Shown: piece by piece, positions 1 through 10,351 of the stretch
Numbering within the stretch: position 1 is the stretch's first letter
Layout of the letters: every line of letters begins with the position of its first letter
Made by a program: the position numbers and the translations under genes
Notes under the pieces: model-generated
Databases searched by the model: none
Told to the model about the DNA's origin: nothing
Seen by the model: the letters and a program-made list of their open reading frames with translations, nothing else
NCBI RefSeq assembly: GCF_000003815.2
Contig: NC_049981.1
Coordinates: forward strand, 33,703,069 to 33,754,857
Length of the DNA: 51,789 nt
Origin: Branchiostoma floridae
Lineage: Eukaryota > Chordata > Leptocardii > Amphioxiformes > Branchiostomatidae
Direction of reading: 5' to 3'

Positions 1-253
1 AAAAAAAAATGAGAAGAGAGTTAGATAAATGAGCCGGATACCGCATCGTCGTACGATTTTGACGCCATAGGATTTTCATGCCGGCCATGACAGAACCAAC
101 CAACGACATGATACAAAACAGCATTTTGTGTACCAAGACAGTTTAACTTTGCAGGAGACGTACATATGTGTACAAATTGCCCGAAGTTAGCGATCGTACG
201 ACGATCGCACGACCTATTACAAATTGCCCGAAGTTAGCAATAGAACAGCATAC

Positions 254-312
254 CTGGTCTGCCGACGCTGCCGTGGTGCGCACCGGCGGCCCGCTGCTGG
301 GCTCCATTGTTT
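254..312 (-). CDS. Exon 17: short stalk exon, leaves in phase 0
   Basis: Acceptor TTTATGTTATGCAG, donor CCAG|GTATGC; 59 nt, enters in phase 1 and leaves in phase 0. It encodes ETMEPSSGPPVRTTAASADQ. The change to phase 0 breaks the 1-1 pattern and would fit a following transmembrane exon outside the window. Confidence 0.6.
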
Positions 313-462
313 CTGCATAACATAAACAGAACCATGTTGCAATCACTAATGATTCCTTTATGTTTGCGGCTATCATCAAAGTATGACTATATGTGTAATG
401 TAGCAAGAAAACCTGGAAAATACATGACCAAAACCAAATTTAGTAATGCCTGTCAGTAACCG

Positions 463-476
463 GTTGCCTTGGCAAC
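463..476. promoter_or_regulatory. Palindromic X-box-like site
   Basis: GTTGCCTTGGCAAC is a perfect dyad matching the X-box with a 2-bp spacer. It lies in the intron between exons 16 and 17. It could be an intronic enhancer site or chance. Confidence 0.3.
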
Positions 477-530
477 ATGAAAAATCGAATAATTATGCAA
501 ATAATTTGAAACTGTTTAACATTGTATGAC

Positions 531-653
531 CTTGTGAATGGAACCCAGGTTGCTGCGTTGTGGTCTCGCCCTCCCCTCCAAATCCAAGTTCACCGAGAGT
601 TGATGGACTGGTGGACAGGAATGTTCCTGTTCCTCTTGTTGTTGTTGTGGAGG
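531..653 (-). CDS. Exon 16: Thr-rich stalk, second part
   Basis: Acceptor TTTTTCTCTCCAG is good; donor CAAG|GTCATA is weak. Phase 1-1, 41 codons: ASTTTTRGTGTFLSTSPSTL, then a Gly/Glu-rich stretch and ETTTQQPGF. Phase and composition match the neighbouring stalk exon. The weak donor lowers confidence and may mean an optional exon. Confidence 0.6.
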
Positions 654-808
654 CTGGAGAGAAAAATCAAACAATGAAATACCGATATCTATATTGATTG
701 ATTGGTGACAAATATTTTGATGACAAATCACGATACAAACACTACAGTTGACATTACAAGAAAATCAGGTCTCATCGAAACATGTTTCTTCTGGTAATAG
801 ATAGACAA

Positions 809-1372
809 AATATTCCATGGACTCCGAGGGCAAGTCTTTTAGGAATTGTCCATTACACAAAGAGGACTCAAACGGCACTGTTTATAAGAAATGTTCAGTA
901 CAATCAAGAGGACTTTGATGGCAAGTCTTGTTGGAATTGTCCATTACACAAAGAGGACTCTAATGTCAATGTTTATAAGAAATGTCCATTACAAACAAGA
1001 GGACTTTGATGGCAAGTCTTGTCAGAAATGTCCATAACAATCAAGAGGACTTTGATGGCAAGTCTTGTTGGAATTGTCCATTACACAAAGAGGACTCTAA
1101 TGTCAATGTTTATAAGAAATGTCCATTACAAACAAGAGGACTTTGATGGCAAGTCTTGTCAGAAATGTCCATAACAATCAAGAGGACTTTGATGGCAAGT
1201 CTTGTTGGAATTGTCCATTACACAAAGAGGACTCAAATGTCAATGTTTATATGAAATGTCCATTACAAACAAGAGGACTCCAATGGCAAGTCTTGTAGGA
1301 ATTGTCCATTACACAAAGAGGACTCAAACGGCACTGTTTATAAGAAATGTCCATTACAAACTAGAGGACCTA
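809..1372. repeat. 137-bp higher-order minisatellite
   Basis: GCAAGTCTTGTTGGAATTGT recurs at 921, 1058 and 1195, built from shorter variants of 'gtccattaca(ca)aagaggact'. It ends against the donor of exon 15. Confidence 0.9.
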
Positions 1373-1373
1373 C

Positions 1374-1529
1374 CGTCGGACGATTTGCCCTCCCTCACAG
1401 CTTCCCTCACGGTTGAAGTCGCTGGTTGGGTGGAAAGGAGGGCGGTGGTCCGATGTGTCCTCTGGGTTGTAGCAGAGGACGTTGTAGTCGTTGTAACGGA
1501 AGATGCAGGTGTAGTGGTTGGTGTAGCGG
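1374..1529 (-). CDS. Exon 15: Thr/Ser/Pro-rich mucin-like stalk
   Basis: Acceptor CTTTCCTCTACTAG, donor GACG|GTAGGT; phase 1-1, 52 codons. The peptide is dominated by Thr/Ser/Pro/Ala (AATPTTTPASSVTTTTTSSA), a likely O-glycosylated spacer of the kind found just outside the membrane. There is no domain homology, so the call rests on splice sites, matching phase and composition. Confidence 0.75.
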
Positions 1530-1974
1530 CTAGTAGAGGAAAGACTGATCAGCTTAACAAACTACCAGTACTTTTCCACATTTAAAAAAAAGCACATCTA
1601 TTAAGAGATCTGTACTGATAAAGTTTCGGCATATATCTGGACAAAATACGAGTAAGTTATTGGGTGGGCCGCCTACTCTCTCTTCGTAGCCAGGGGCTGA
1701 ATTGTGAGTAGCTTACAATAGGCGGGGCTAAAGGGTCTGCAGCAGCTGCCAGTCGGCTCTAACTCAGGTGACCTCAATAATATTAAGACTCTATGCAATA
1801 TTCCTAGCCCAGGGAAATCAATGGAATTATACATTAAATTAGCTATACACTAATGATGCCTGAGAACAATCGCAGAAAGCAGCGAGACCAAATCATATTT
1901 GGTTTTTCCACCAATCACCAATCCCTCCACGTGGTCGCCAGTATCATTCATCAAAAAGTCAAAGTTCCTTCCCG

Positions 1975-2236
1975 CGCCTGATAGCGCATAGGGCGGCGCC
2001 CATCTCCGTTTCAGTAGCCCTTGGGCTACACAACGCAATCACTACAGCAGGGGGCTAGTCCACTGGTAGTGGTGTGTGTTCAACTTCCATACTCTTTCCC
2101 GAATGCTGGGTGCTAAGCAGAGAAAGCAGCATGTACCATTTTTAAAGTCTTTGGTATGACTCGGCCGGGGATCGAACTCACGACCTACCGAATGCAAGGC
2201 GAACACTCTGCCCACTAGGCCATTGCACCGGTTCTT
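1975..2236 (-). mobile_element. tRNA-derived SINE
   Basis: Read on the minus strand, the head has an A box TGGCCTAGTGGG (2211-2222) and a B box GAGTTCGATCCC (2168-2179) at tRNA spacing. An unrelated body follows, ending near GGAGATGGGCGCCGCCC. This is the layout of a pol III SINE, inserted in the intron after exon 14. The flanks are copies of a ~45-bp sequence that also covers the exon 14 donor. Confidence 0.75.
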
Positions 2237-2308
2237 ATCATTCATCGCCAATCACCAATCCCTACCTGTGACGGCCAGTATCATTCTTCACCAATCAACA
2301 ACCCCTAC

Positions 2309-2584
2309 CTGTGACGGCCAGTACCATTGCCGCCTCACTCTGGGCCCTCCAACCGTCTGACGAGAACAGGGCTGTCACCCTGATGACGTAACCAGTCTCC
2401 GGTGACAGGCCAACCACCGGAAACGCTGACTCGGCTGTGCTCTGATTGACAGCTGTCATCATGTCCAGCCCAGACACCACCACACGGTACCCCTGAAGGT
2501 CAGGGTCAACGGATGGAGACCACGTGACCTTGAACCCTTCATCCGTGACGTCAGTCACGTCCAGGTTCATGGGCGGATCCACAG
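2309..2584 (-). CDS. Exon 14: fibronectin type III domain 2
   Basis: Acceptor GATCTTTCTTTGCAG, donor ACAG|GTAGGG; phase 1-1, 92 codons. AVDPPMNLDVTDVT, FKVTWSPSVDPDLQGYRVVV, VVGLSPETGYVIRVTA and the closing LAVTG are a full FN3 module of the kind found in receptor ectodomains. NQS is a sequon. The donor sequence is repeated 43 bp downstream (2266), which would shift frame if used. Confidence 0.93.
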
Positions 2585-2716
2585 CTGCAAAGAAAGATCA
2601 AAACACATAAGAAGGGCGTTAAAAAATGTTCACTTTTAAGATACTCCAGATCAAGATTTTTAGTATGATGGTTTCAATCAGGGCCGCCCACGTGTGATTA
2701 AAACCTAAACTAACAC

Positions 2717-3140
2717 CTGCCTAACTCCATAACCAATACAGATTGGGTTCTCCCTGCTGCCTAACTCCATAACCAATACAGATTAGGGTTCTCCCTGCTG
2801 CCTAACTCCATAACCAATACAGATTATGGTTCTCCCTTTTGCCTAACTCCATAACCGGTACAGATTAGGGTTCTCCCTGCTGCCTCCATAACCAATACAG
2901 ATTAGGGTTCTCCCTGCTGCCTAACTCCATAACCAATACAGATTAGGGTTCTCCCTGCTGCCTAACTCCATAACCAATACAGATTAGGGTCCTCCCTGCT
3001 GCCTAACTCCATAACCAATACAGATTAGGGTTCTCCCTGCTGCCTAACTCCATAACCAATACACATTAGGGTTCTCCCTTTTGCCTAACTCCATAACCAA
3101 TACAGATTAGGGTCCTCCCTGCTGCCTAACTCCATAACAA
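2717..3140. repeat. 41-bp minisatellite, about ten units
   Basis: Units of TGCCTAACTCCATAACCAAT plus acagattagggttctccctgc. One and a half stray units sit at 5128-5188. TTAGGG occurs once per unit but is not telomeric. Confidence 0.95.
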
Positions 3141-4494
3141 CAAGAGTTCGTAGACCTCAGGCCTGCATGAAATGTATTGGGTTTCTGTAGACCTATTGTG
3201 TATTTTTGCCTTTTTGTCTGTGGTACGTGGTTGGAAAAATGAGCTTTTTACCGTGTTGGTTGTGCACCATGCAAAAGTCTGACTCTGAAATTCCATTTTC
3301 TGAATTTGTAAGTTTGGACATGGATGAACATTACTTATTTTGGATTTCTTAAGTATGTAACCAACCACAGTACTTTGAAGTTGTTGAGACGCTACCTTTT
3401 TTTGTCTCAGATGGCCCATGCACATGTAGTTACTCTGTCACATGATATACTAATATCTTCCTATTTCAATGTACTGACCTAATGCAGCTGCTAAGTCTCC
3501 TTGGTTTGTGTTCTTCCAATGATATTCATTAAAGATTTATTTCTGGGGTGTTATTCACTTGACATCGGAATGTTACTTGCATAATTTGACCAATGATACT
3601 TTTATCTGTAGTTCCATAGACATTAGACAATATGAATAGTGGTAGCCCCCATGCAGCAGCAACAGTTAGTCCCCAGGGTGGTATGATATTTTCATTCCAT
3701 CCATCCAACCCAAACCTAAATCTCCTGTAGTATCTAAGCCAAATTTAACAGCATAATTTACTATGAAAAATGTCCTTGTCAATCCCATTTATAGATGGCA
3801 AGCTGCTGGCAATGGAAGCTTTGAAAAGTTCAGAAGCTGTTGTAGTCAGAGCAAACACCCAGCAAACATCCCCGCAAACCAATGAGCAGTTGCTTAGAAG
3901 GGGAATTTCATCATATATTTGCCGCGACAAAATGCAACAAACGATACTGAATTTAAAACAGAACAAAGCTAAGCCTCCACCACTTAACCCTGCCTGTACC
4001 ATAGATTAAGCAGGCCCAAAAACCAAGCGAATATGACTAGCCCAAAACTACAAATTACCTGTATACAGTATGGAAATGGCATTACCAAAGAAACAAAAAG
4101 AAACACAGGACAAATCATACACATACCTTTCTCTCATGCCCACACTCTATACAGTTCTCCTCCACATTAGAAAATTGCATCTTCTTCTGTTTAAGTTCAA
4201 GTTCAACCATGATTACCAACAGGGTAAAGGAACTTGTACCGGAACTTAAAACTCAGTACTATACAGCTCTAGAAACACCACAAAGAGTAATAAGCAAACT
4301 CCAATTATACCTGACCAACAGATATATAATCTGGCACACTCCCGTCATCTGGCAAACTGTCAGTGCCACTAAGTAACCTGATACATTGAAGGTAGCCCAG
4401 GCCAGATGATGGTTCTACACCCAACCATAATCTGTTTTTAAAACCAAGCAGATATTGGGAGGATGCCCCAACCACACTAAAACAGGGTCAACCT
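3141..4494. other. Intron, no gene seen
   Basis: Part of the intron between exons 13 and 14. It starts with a diverged match to the 7098 repeat (AGAGTTCGTAGACCTCAGGC). The rest is AT-rich without a recognisable domain. Confidence 0.6.
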
Positions 4495-5110
4495 ATACAG
4501 TATCAAGTTCAAGCACTAGGAGGCCCAAAATCAAACCTGACCACCAGGACACCACAAACAACTCACGTACCAAATGGCAACACAATGGCACCTTGCGTTC
4601 CGGAGATACAGCGCACGCCCCGTGCCCGCACAAAAGGTAACCTAAAATGTCAAGTTCAAGCACCAAGGGCGCCAAAATCAAAATTGAGCATTATTCAGCC
4701 ACCGCCGACACATGTGCCAAATATCATCGCGCCAGCACCAGCCGTTCAGAAGATATAACTCCGGAAACAACCCTCCCGGACACAAAATTCGACCTGCCGG
4801 GTCAAGTTCAAACGCGACAAGGCCCAAAGTCAATCCTAGGCAACAGGCAACAACCCCCCACCCATGCACCAAAAATCGTCGCAATCGCGCGTATCGTTCC
4901 GGACACAAAGCGCCAAAAGTGCCCCCAAAACACCAAAAATGCCACCTGCAATGTCAAGTTCAAACGCCAGGAGGCCCAAAATCAAACCTGAGTGTTAGGC
5001 TACCACCCCCAACCCACGTACCAAAAATCGTCGTGCTCGCACCATCCGTTCACGAGATACAGCGCCCTACATCCCCGGCTACCGAAAAGTTCCCACCAGC
5101 ATCAAAACCA
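4495..5110. repeat. Diverged ~150-bp tandem repeat, four units
   Basis: TCAAGTTCAAGCAC/TCAAGTTCAAACGC followed by 'aggcccaaaatcaa' recurs near 4503, 4650, 4802 and 4954. Units are well diverged. Overlapping open frames here are repeat translations. Confidence 0.75.
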
Positions 5111-5127
5111 TACCTGCATACATGCAG

Positions 5128-5188
5128 GTAAATACAGATTAGGGTTCTCCCTGCTGCCTAACTCCATAACCAATACAGATTAGGGTTC
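5128..5188. repeat. Stray copy of the 41-bp minisatellite
   Basis: The 41-bp unit of 2717-3140 reappears here, 2 kb away, after the 150-bp repeat. Confidence 0.9.
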
Positions 5189-5309
5189 CAAACGACTGCT
5201 TTGAAAAGAAAGACCTACATGCATATTTGCATCTTCATTTTTCAAACTAAAACAGAGTTTAGGCATGCCGAATACATGATTTGTGGAAGATAGAGAATAA
5301 CAAAGATAC

Positions 5310-5411
5310 CTTTATCGCAAAGCTGACTTTTCCACCCGTCCTGACACCCAGCCGAGCAGACACCTGACATCGGGTCACAGTTCACGTCTCCGCCCTGGCA
5401 TCGGCCGCACA
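5310..5411 (-). CDS. Exon 13: laminin/MEGF-type EGF-like domain
   Basis: Acceptor TTCTTTGTGTTGAAG, donor AAAG|GTATCT; phase 1-1, 34 codons. The peptide VCGRCQGGDVNCDPMSGVC, then SAGCQDGWKSQLCDKG, shows the C-x-x-C, CDP-G-C and GC-GW-G-xC spacing of MEGF/Tie-like EGF repeats. It joins exon 14 in frame. Confidence 0.9.
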
Positions 5412-5632
5412 CTTCAACACAAAGAACATGAGATCAACGCAGAGGACAATGTTTCCTTACTAGAGTTTCAGTTTTAAATAATGTTGCAGGTACATTTAAC
5501 TTCTCCTAGCTAACGGCCGGCATCATTTTGGGCCGGCATCAAGAGAACCTAGGCTACCGAAGATTGTAGTTTGATCAATGAAAGTAATCTTCAAGTCGAC
5601 AACTACTACAATCATGTAACAGCACTGTTTAC

Positions 5633-5755
5633 CTCCACACCCGTGTGCGTCTGTCATCAGTACGAAACCCTGGCGGCAGCCGCATCTGTACCCCCCAGGG
5701 ACGTTGGAGCAGAGCTGGTCGCACCGCCCGTTCACTGCCGCGCACTCGTCCGGCT
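5633..5755 (-). CDS. Exon 12: calcium-binding EGF-like domain
   Basis: Acceptor TTCCTTCGCAG, donor GGAG|GTAAAC; phase 1-1, 41 codons. It has six Cys and the opening PDEC. CSNVPGGYRC matches the C-x-N-x4-Y-x-C site for Asx hydroxylation, which marks a Ca-binding EGF. It is followed at once by a second EGF exon. Confidence 0.93.
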
Positions 5756-5876
5756 CTGCGAAGGAAACGGAGGCGAAATTCAGGGTCTGCGTCTACAACA
5801 AATGTTACTTCTACAAAGGCTACAGTACATTTCTGAACGTCTTGCTGCTGGCTCCCATATCGCTTAGGCTTAGGTC

Positions 5877-6060
5877 ACATTTCCAAAGCGGGGACCGGCC
5901 GGGCAGCTTTCGGGAGTGAAAAGATTGACATTAAAAACATCAAAATAGTTTTACACAAAATGTCAAAATAAGATTCATGCATGCTTGGGTATATTTCTAG
6001 GTATACATTTTAATTTTTCGTTTCTTAAAACATCCCGGCCGGGCCCCGCTTTGGAAATGT
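5877..6060. mobile_element. MITE with ACATTTCCAAAG ends
   Basis: ACATTTCCAAAGCGGGG at the left is mirrored by CCCCGCTTTGGAAATGT at the right, with CGGCCGGG next to each. AT-rich interior. Related ends occur at 34635-34808, and GCCCGGCCGGGCAG blocks near 15830 and 16220. Confidence 0.75.
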
Positions 6061-6222
6061 CGACGTAGTAAAGACTTACCGGTCCCTGACTGGTTGTCGT
6101 CGTGGAGGGAGGGGGGGCGCTTTGCCGCTGAGCACACTGCCTCTCTCCACTGGCTCCCATGCTTTCGGGTAATGTCAGGTAGTGATCTCCAAGAATATCT
6201 AAGGATGGGTAGACACTGCTAC

Positions 6223-6366
6223 TACTACTACCACTACTACTACTACTNNNNNNNNNNNNNNNNNNNNNNNNNNNNNNNNNNNNNNNNNNNNNNNNNNNNN
6301 NNNNNNNNNNNNNNNNNNNNNNNNNNNNNNNNNNNNNNNNNNNNNNNTACCACTACTACTACTACT
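6223..6366. repeat. ACT trinucleotide microsatellite with gap
   Basis: (ACT)n flanks the 100-N gap at 6248-6347, so its true length is unknown. Intron between exons 11 and 12. Confidence 0.9.
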
Positions 6367-6595
6367 GTAAACAGTATCTGATTATTTATTATATATGAAG
6401 CCGACAAAACAAAGGGCCCACCCGGTTTCCCAAACAGTCTGAGTCTAAAGGTTTTGTATCAGTGGAAAACTCAGACTCCGAAAACAGTGAATTAGAATTA
6501 GATAAATGATATTGCAGAAGAATCGTATGAGGTTATCGCTGCTCATGAATATCCGAATCAACAACATTACGAACAAAGCTTGTTCACGGACCCAC

Positions 6596-6868
6596 CAGTC
6601 GCATTTTGTCCAACCAGAGGCAGACTTTCTCGGCGAACCCCGATGGTGATGATCTCCACCGTGTACATGGTGTCTGGCTGAAGTCCCTCAATCACAGCAG
6701 ATCGGTCTGCTGGACCCGGGGAGGGGCTGAGCTGTTCCTTGGCCTCCCCCTGTCCGTACATGACGCGGTATCCGGTCACGACCGCATCAGGAGGCACCCA
6801 GGTGAACCTCAGCATGGACGTTGTTTCGGTTGCGTTAACGAACTCCAGGTCTGTAGAGGAGCTCATTA
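6596..6868 (-). CDS. Exon 11: fibronectin type III domain 1
   Basis: Acceptor CATGCATTCTTCAG, donor ACTG|GTGGGT; phase 1-1, 91 codons, one whole FN3 module. Visible marks: LRFTWVPPDAVVTGYRVMY (the conserved Trp and the GYRVxY strand), VIEGLQPDTMYTVEIITIG (L-P-T-Y motif) and the closing VGQNATG. Two NAT sequons are present. Confidence 0.93.
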
Positions 6869-7097
6869 CTGAAGAATGCATGGAACGGTGAACATTAATG
6901 TTTTCTATAGCTTTGGGGGATTTATTCTTTCCATTGTATTCACCCTGTGTTGTGTATGTACAGTACTATGTTGCAGCTGGCAACAATCTGCAATGAATTT
7001 ATCATTATTTAGACTAAAGTCAGTTTTGCCAATATTCCAAAATGTAATCAGTTTCCATACCTGTCTGGACCTGATGTATTTTACATGAGGTAGTTTT

Positions 7098-8020
7098 AAC
7101 TAGAGTTCGGCGACCTCATACCTCCATGAAATATTTAGAGCTTTTGTAAATTTCATGCAATTGACTAACACATTAACATAATTTATGCATGGTGTTGTTC
7201 ACCATTGACTAACGTACACATGTCAAAATAACAAAATTCCCCATCATTAATCATAAAGCGGTTTTGCGATCTTTACATAATTTATGCAAATGAGTTCATT
7301 ACCATATTTGGTATCTGCTTATATTCCACCTATCATAATTAACGTGTTACATTTATTGAAGTCCAGTTATTGAAAACAATGGAATTATACAATTTCCTCA
7401 TTAATTATGCAAATTGAGTCTCCATTTGCATAACATGCATATCATTTTAAACATCTTTGCCCAAGCTACTACCCAAGCTACCTGCATGCCTAAAATGATG
7501 CCAATTCGTCAATCCTTTCTGCAGTTATCCTCTTTGGAATGTCTTAACAAAAACGCTCCTGCAGTGCCGAAATGGAATGTTAGGGGGCTGAAACCTGCCC
7601 CAGTTTGTCATGACACTGCAAGCTATCTAGCAGCGAAATGTCAAGACCATATCACGTCCAGGACAAGAGATATATAGAAAAAAACTGCTATGATAGAATA
7701 TTCTCATTAATTATGCAAATGTACTTCTACTTTGCATAATTAGTATGTCATTTTGTACAACATTGTCTAAGGTATATTCATACAAAAAATAATGAAAATC
7801 CGTTGTTCCCTTCTTGAGTTATCGTCTTCAGAAGTTTTTGACAAAAATGCACCTGCTATCCCAAAACTAGACGCTAGGGGGCCCAAACTTATGTCACTTA
7901 TTCTGAGCTCAAGAGCTATCTAACACCCAAAATCGTGACCATAGCTTGTTCAGAACACGAGATAGCAAACCCGGAAGTTGCGCTGCAGTACCAAGGGAAG
8001 CCGCTTGGGGGCCAAAAATT
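7098..8020 (+). repeat. ~0.9-kb dispersed repeat, left direct copy
   Basis: Starts AACTAGAGTTCGGCGACCTC and ends near GGAAGCCGCTTGGGGGCC. It aligns with 10352-11264 in the same orientation at roughly 90% identity by eye. AT-rich, without credible coding. It lies just 3' of the LamG exons in gene order. Confidence 0.9.
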
Positions 8021-8113
8021 TAATCATTTCCAGCTTTCATCACACACTACCAACACACCAAGTTTGCATTTACTAATGCCAGCCAAATGAACCACCTTAC
8101 ATCAGTGCCTTAC

Positions 8114-8191
8114 CGTTACATGCGTTTTGAGCGTCCCAGATCTCTTGCTTGCTCAGCGCATAGTTGTATATTTGAAGACACGACATTTTCC
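8114..8191 (-). CDS. Exon 10: LamG-like domain, last part
   Basis: Acceptor GTACTTTACAG, donor AACG|GTAAGG; phase 1-1, 78 nt. The peptide GKMSCLQIYNYALSKQEIW ends with a Cys and closes the module (GxMxCLQVYNxALSxxEI is the usual LamG finish). It lies about 90 bp from the end of the left direct repeat. Confidence 0.92.
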
Positions 8192-8475
8192 CTGTAAAGT
8201 ACAACCAATCAAAGGTGTTTGATATCACATTTCAAAATATTCATGTCTTATTGGAAAATTACTGCTATGTACTCCGAGAGAAGTAAGAACGGGCATAGTT
8301 TACAATTAATGCAATCAAGCGATTGGTATGCATTATGTAAGTCAAGGACACATGTCTAACTGGTCAAGTCACCTATAAAGGAGTAGGTCGCTTGAGCAAA
8401 CTTCCTCTAGACGCAATAGCATATTCCGTACGATTTACATACCAGCGCCACCGGAAGCACTTAAGTTGCAAACTC

Positions 8476-8690
8476 ACTGCACTTGCGTCAAGCTTGCGTC
8501 ACTACGGGGTTCGTTCACTGCGTCACTGTTTAGTTATTTTCTTCCATTATTTACAATTTAGATATTGCGTACTACGTAAAAGTATGACTTAGAAGACGAC
8601 AAATTGCACAAAAAGTAAGAAAATTAATTCAGTATCTCTGAAATTCGTTGAGTATCTTTCGAAGTGACGCAAGCTTGATGCAAGTGCAGT
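8476..8690. repeat. 28-bp inverted repeat with 159-bp loop
   Basis: 8476-8503 (ACTGCACTTGCGTCAAGCTT...) matches the reverse complement of 8663-8690 with one mismatch. It lies in the intron between exons 9 and 10. Probably a small MITE. Confidence 0.7.
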
Positions 8691-8972
8691 TAGAGTACAC
8701 CTGAAGTCTGGTACATTCCTTTGTTCCACCAATAGCTAGCCGTCATTTTCTTACAAGTTGTACTCAAAGGTCTTACCACAAATTGATGCAAAATGTTCGT
8801 ATTGTAAGGACCTACCTTAGGGCCTTACCACTTTTCCTTCCAAATATCACGTTTTCTGTCTTAAAGTTATGCTCATGAGTAAATAAATTTGACAGAAATC
8901 GAGTCTGATTTTACAGGTGGATTTGCTAGAGAGAGCTGCAGTGAGTATTGCTGGATGAAGTAAATTACGTAC

Positions 8973-9196
8973 CATTGAAAGGTCGTGCATGTAGGTCTAC
9001 GTGACTGACTGCAAGCTTGATGGGGTTCGCTGTGCTGTGGTCCAGTTGACCAAAGTTTGTGCTGCTGATATTGATACCATCTCTCCAAAGCTGGACCTGC
9101 CCTGTTGCGTAGTCGTAGGTAACGCCAAGAAACATCCATTGTCCTTGAGGCAGGTTACTTGCCGAGTGAAACCCGTGGGAGGATGGGGCCTGAATA
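8973..9196 (-). CDS. Exon 9: LamG-like domain, third part
   Basis: Acceptor TTTATTGCTGGCAG, donor AATG|GTACGT; enters in phase 2, leaves in phase 1. The peptide has LPQGQWMFLGVTYDYATG, VQLWRDG and LDLHARPFNG-like text (HVDLHARPFNG). G-W-xxVxxTYDxxTGxxxLWxDG is the core LamG motif. NIS in DGINISSTNF is a possible N-glycosylation site. Confidence 0.9.
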
Positions 9197-9520
9197 CTGC
9201 CAGCAATAAAGGTTGTCATAACGGATATTTACGCTAGAATAAGATATCTAAACGTCCACAGGTTGTATCCTATCAACTTGAAGCTTGCAAAATAAATACA
9301 ACTTGATACAATATTTCCACTTATTATATTCAAATACGTAATACAAACATTCGGACTTGTATTCAGTACAAATCATATATGTACCCAACTAAATGTCATG
9401 TAAAATCATACGTTTGAACATCAGCCAAGCCTTGCCGTCATTTTATGATGCTATGTATCTTCCAATGATTCCACATCTTTACGGACTCATATTAGAATAT
9501 GAACACTTCATGTTACATAC

Positions 9521-9671
9521 TCGATGTACAGTTGGCGGTCCGGCCAGATCCAAAAAAGTGTCCCTGCGCCAGGGCCTCTATAGTCCAACATTGGTTGACC
9601 TCCAAGGTGGTAGGCGAACAACAGAATGGTGAAGGATCTTTTCACATCCAGCTCTCCGTTGTTGGCAATTT
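9521..9671 (-). CDS. Exon 8: LamG-like domain, second part
   Basis: Acceptor CAATTTGTTGACAG, donor ATCGA|GTATGT; enters in phase 1, leaves in phase 2. The peptide begins EIANNGELDVKRSFTILLFA and contains PMLDYRGPGAGTLFWIW. This fits the sequence 'nngeLdvrrSFTilaw', the second segment of a concanavalin-like sandwich. Both joins stay open in frame. Confidence 0.9.
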
Positions 9672-10160
9672 CTGTCAACAAATTGCAGTAAAAGTCTATG
9701 TAAGTGTCATGTTGTGTCCAATACATTGATATTGAACTGGCCTACGATATATTGAGCACCCTGTCCTGAGGAACACTAACGAAGTGATCAACAGAACACG
9801 CAGATGAAATCCCGGTTAAGACATGATCCCAGGTATCATCCCTGTTTTAGGGATGTGTACTACATGATGTGGCAAATACTGGTGAGGTTACCTCGTATAC
9901 AGCGCGCGTCACACAAACCGACCTACTCCCATCTCCATCTGGATTTCTCATTGAACCAAACAAGGAGTTGGTTGAAATTCGATTGTGTGAAGGAAACGCC
10001 TGTTTGTGTGTGCAATCATCATGCATAATTAAGCAATGTAGTAACAGGACAATTCTGCCCTGTGCTTCTCAGGTATGAATCAGTGATAGACAAAGGTTGA
10101 GATAAAGCAACGATCTGTAACGGTTTTACCACAATCTTGTGTCGATATAAACTTACTAAC

Positions 10161-10328
10161 CTATGTAGGATTGATGATTTCCAGCAAAGGTGAATGCTGA
10201 TTGAGCTTCACCATCAGGTCCCTCTGCCAAAGTTGTTCCTACAGCCACGCCGTGGTTGCCTCCTCCACTGGTGTCATTGGCAAGATGCTCTGCATTTAAC
10301 GGCCAGAGACCGACTCTTCTAGGAATAG
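10161..10328 (-). CDS. Exon 7: LamG-like (concanavalin-A-like) domain, start
   Basis: Acceptor TATCTTCTCCATAG, donor TAG|GTTAGT; phase 1-1, 168 nt. The peptide includes RRVGLWPLNAEHLANDTSG, GNHGVAVG, LAEGPDGEAQSAF and FAGNHQSYI. G-LWPL-AxxxxxDxSGxGNHG and GPDG-AF-F are typical first strands of LamG/pentraxin-like lectin folds. Its acceptor sits 24 bp from the direct repeat that begins at 10352. Confidence 0.9.
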
Positions 10329-10351
10329 CTATGGAGAAGATAACATCTTTG

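Noticed and set aside
2160-2236. Genuine tRNA gene
   Set aside because: A and B boxes are present but the cloverleaf and acceptor stem do not close, and a SINE body follows.
2717-3140. Interstitial telomere (TTAGGG)
   Set aside because: TTAGGG occurs once per 41-bp unit, not in tandem.
4455-5183. Overlapping plus- and minus-strand open frames
   Set aside because: They fall on the ~150-bp diverged tandem repeat and have no domain.
9869-10078. Plus-strand open frame containing Cys-rich text
   Set aside because: Lies in the intron between exons 7 and 8 of the minus gene, with no splice support and no domain.
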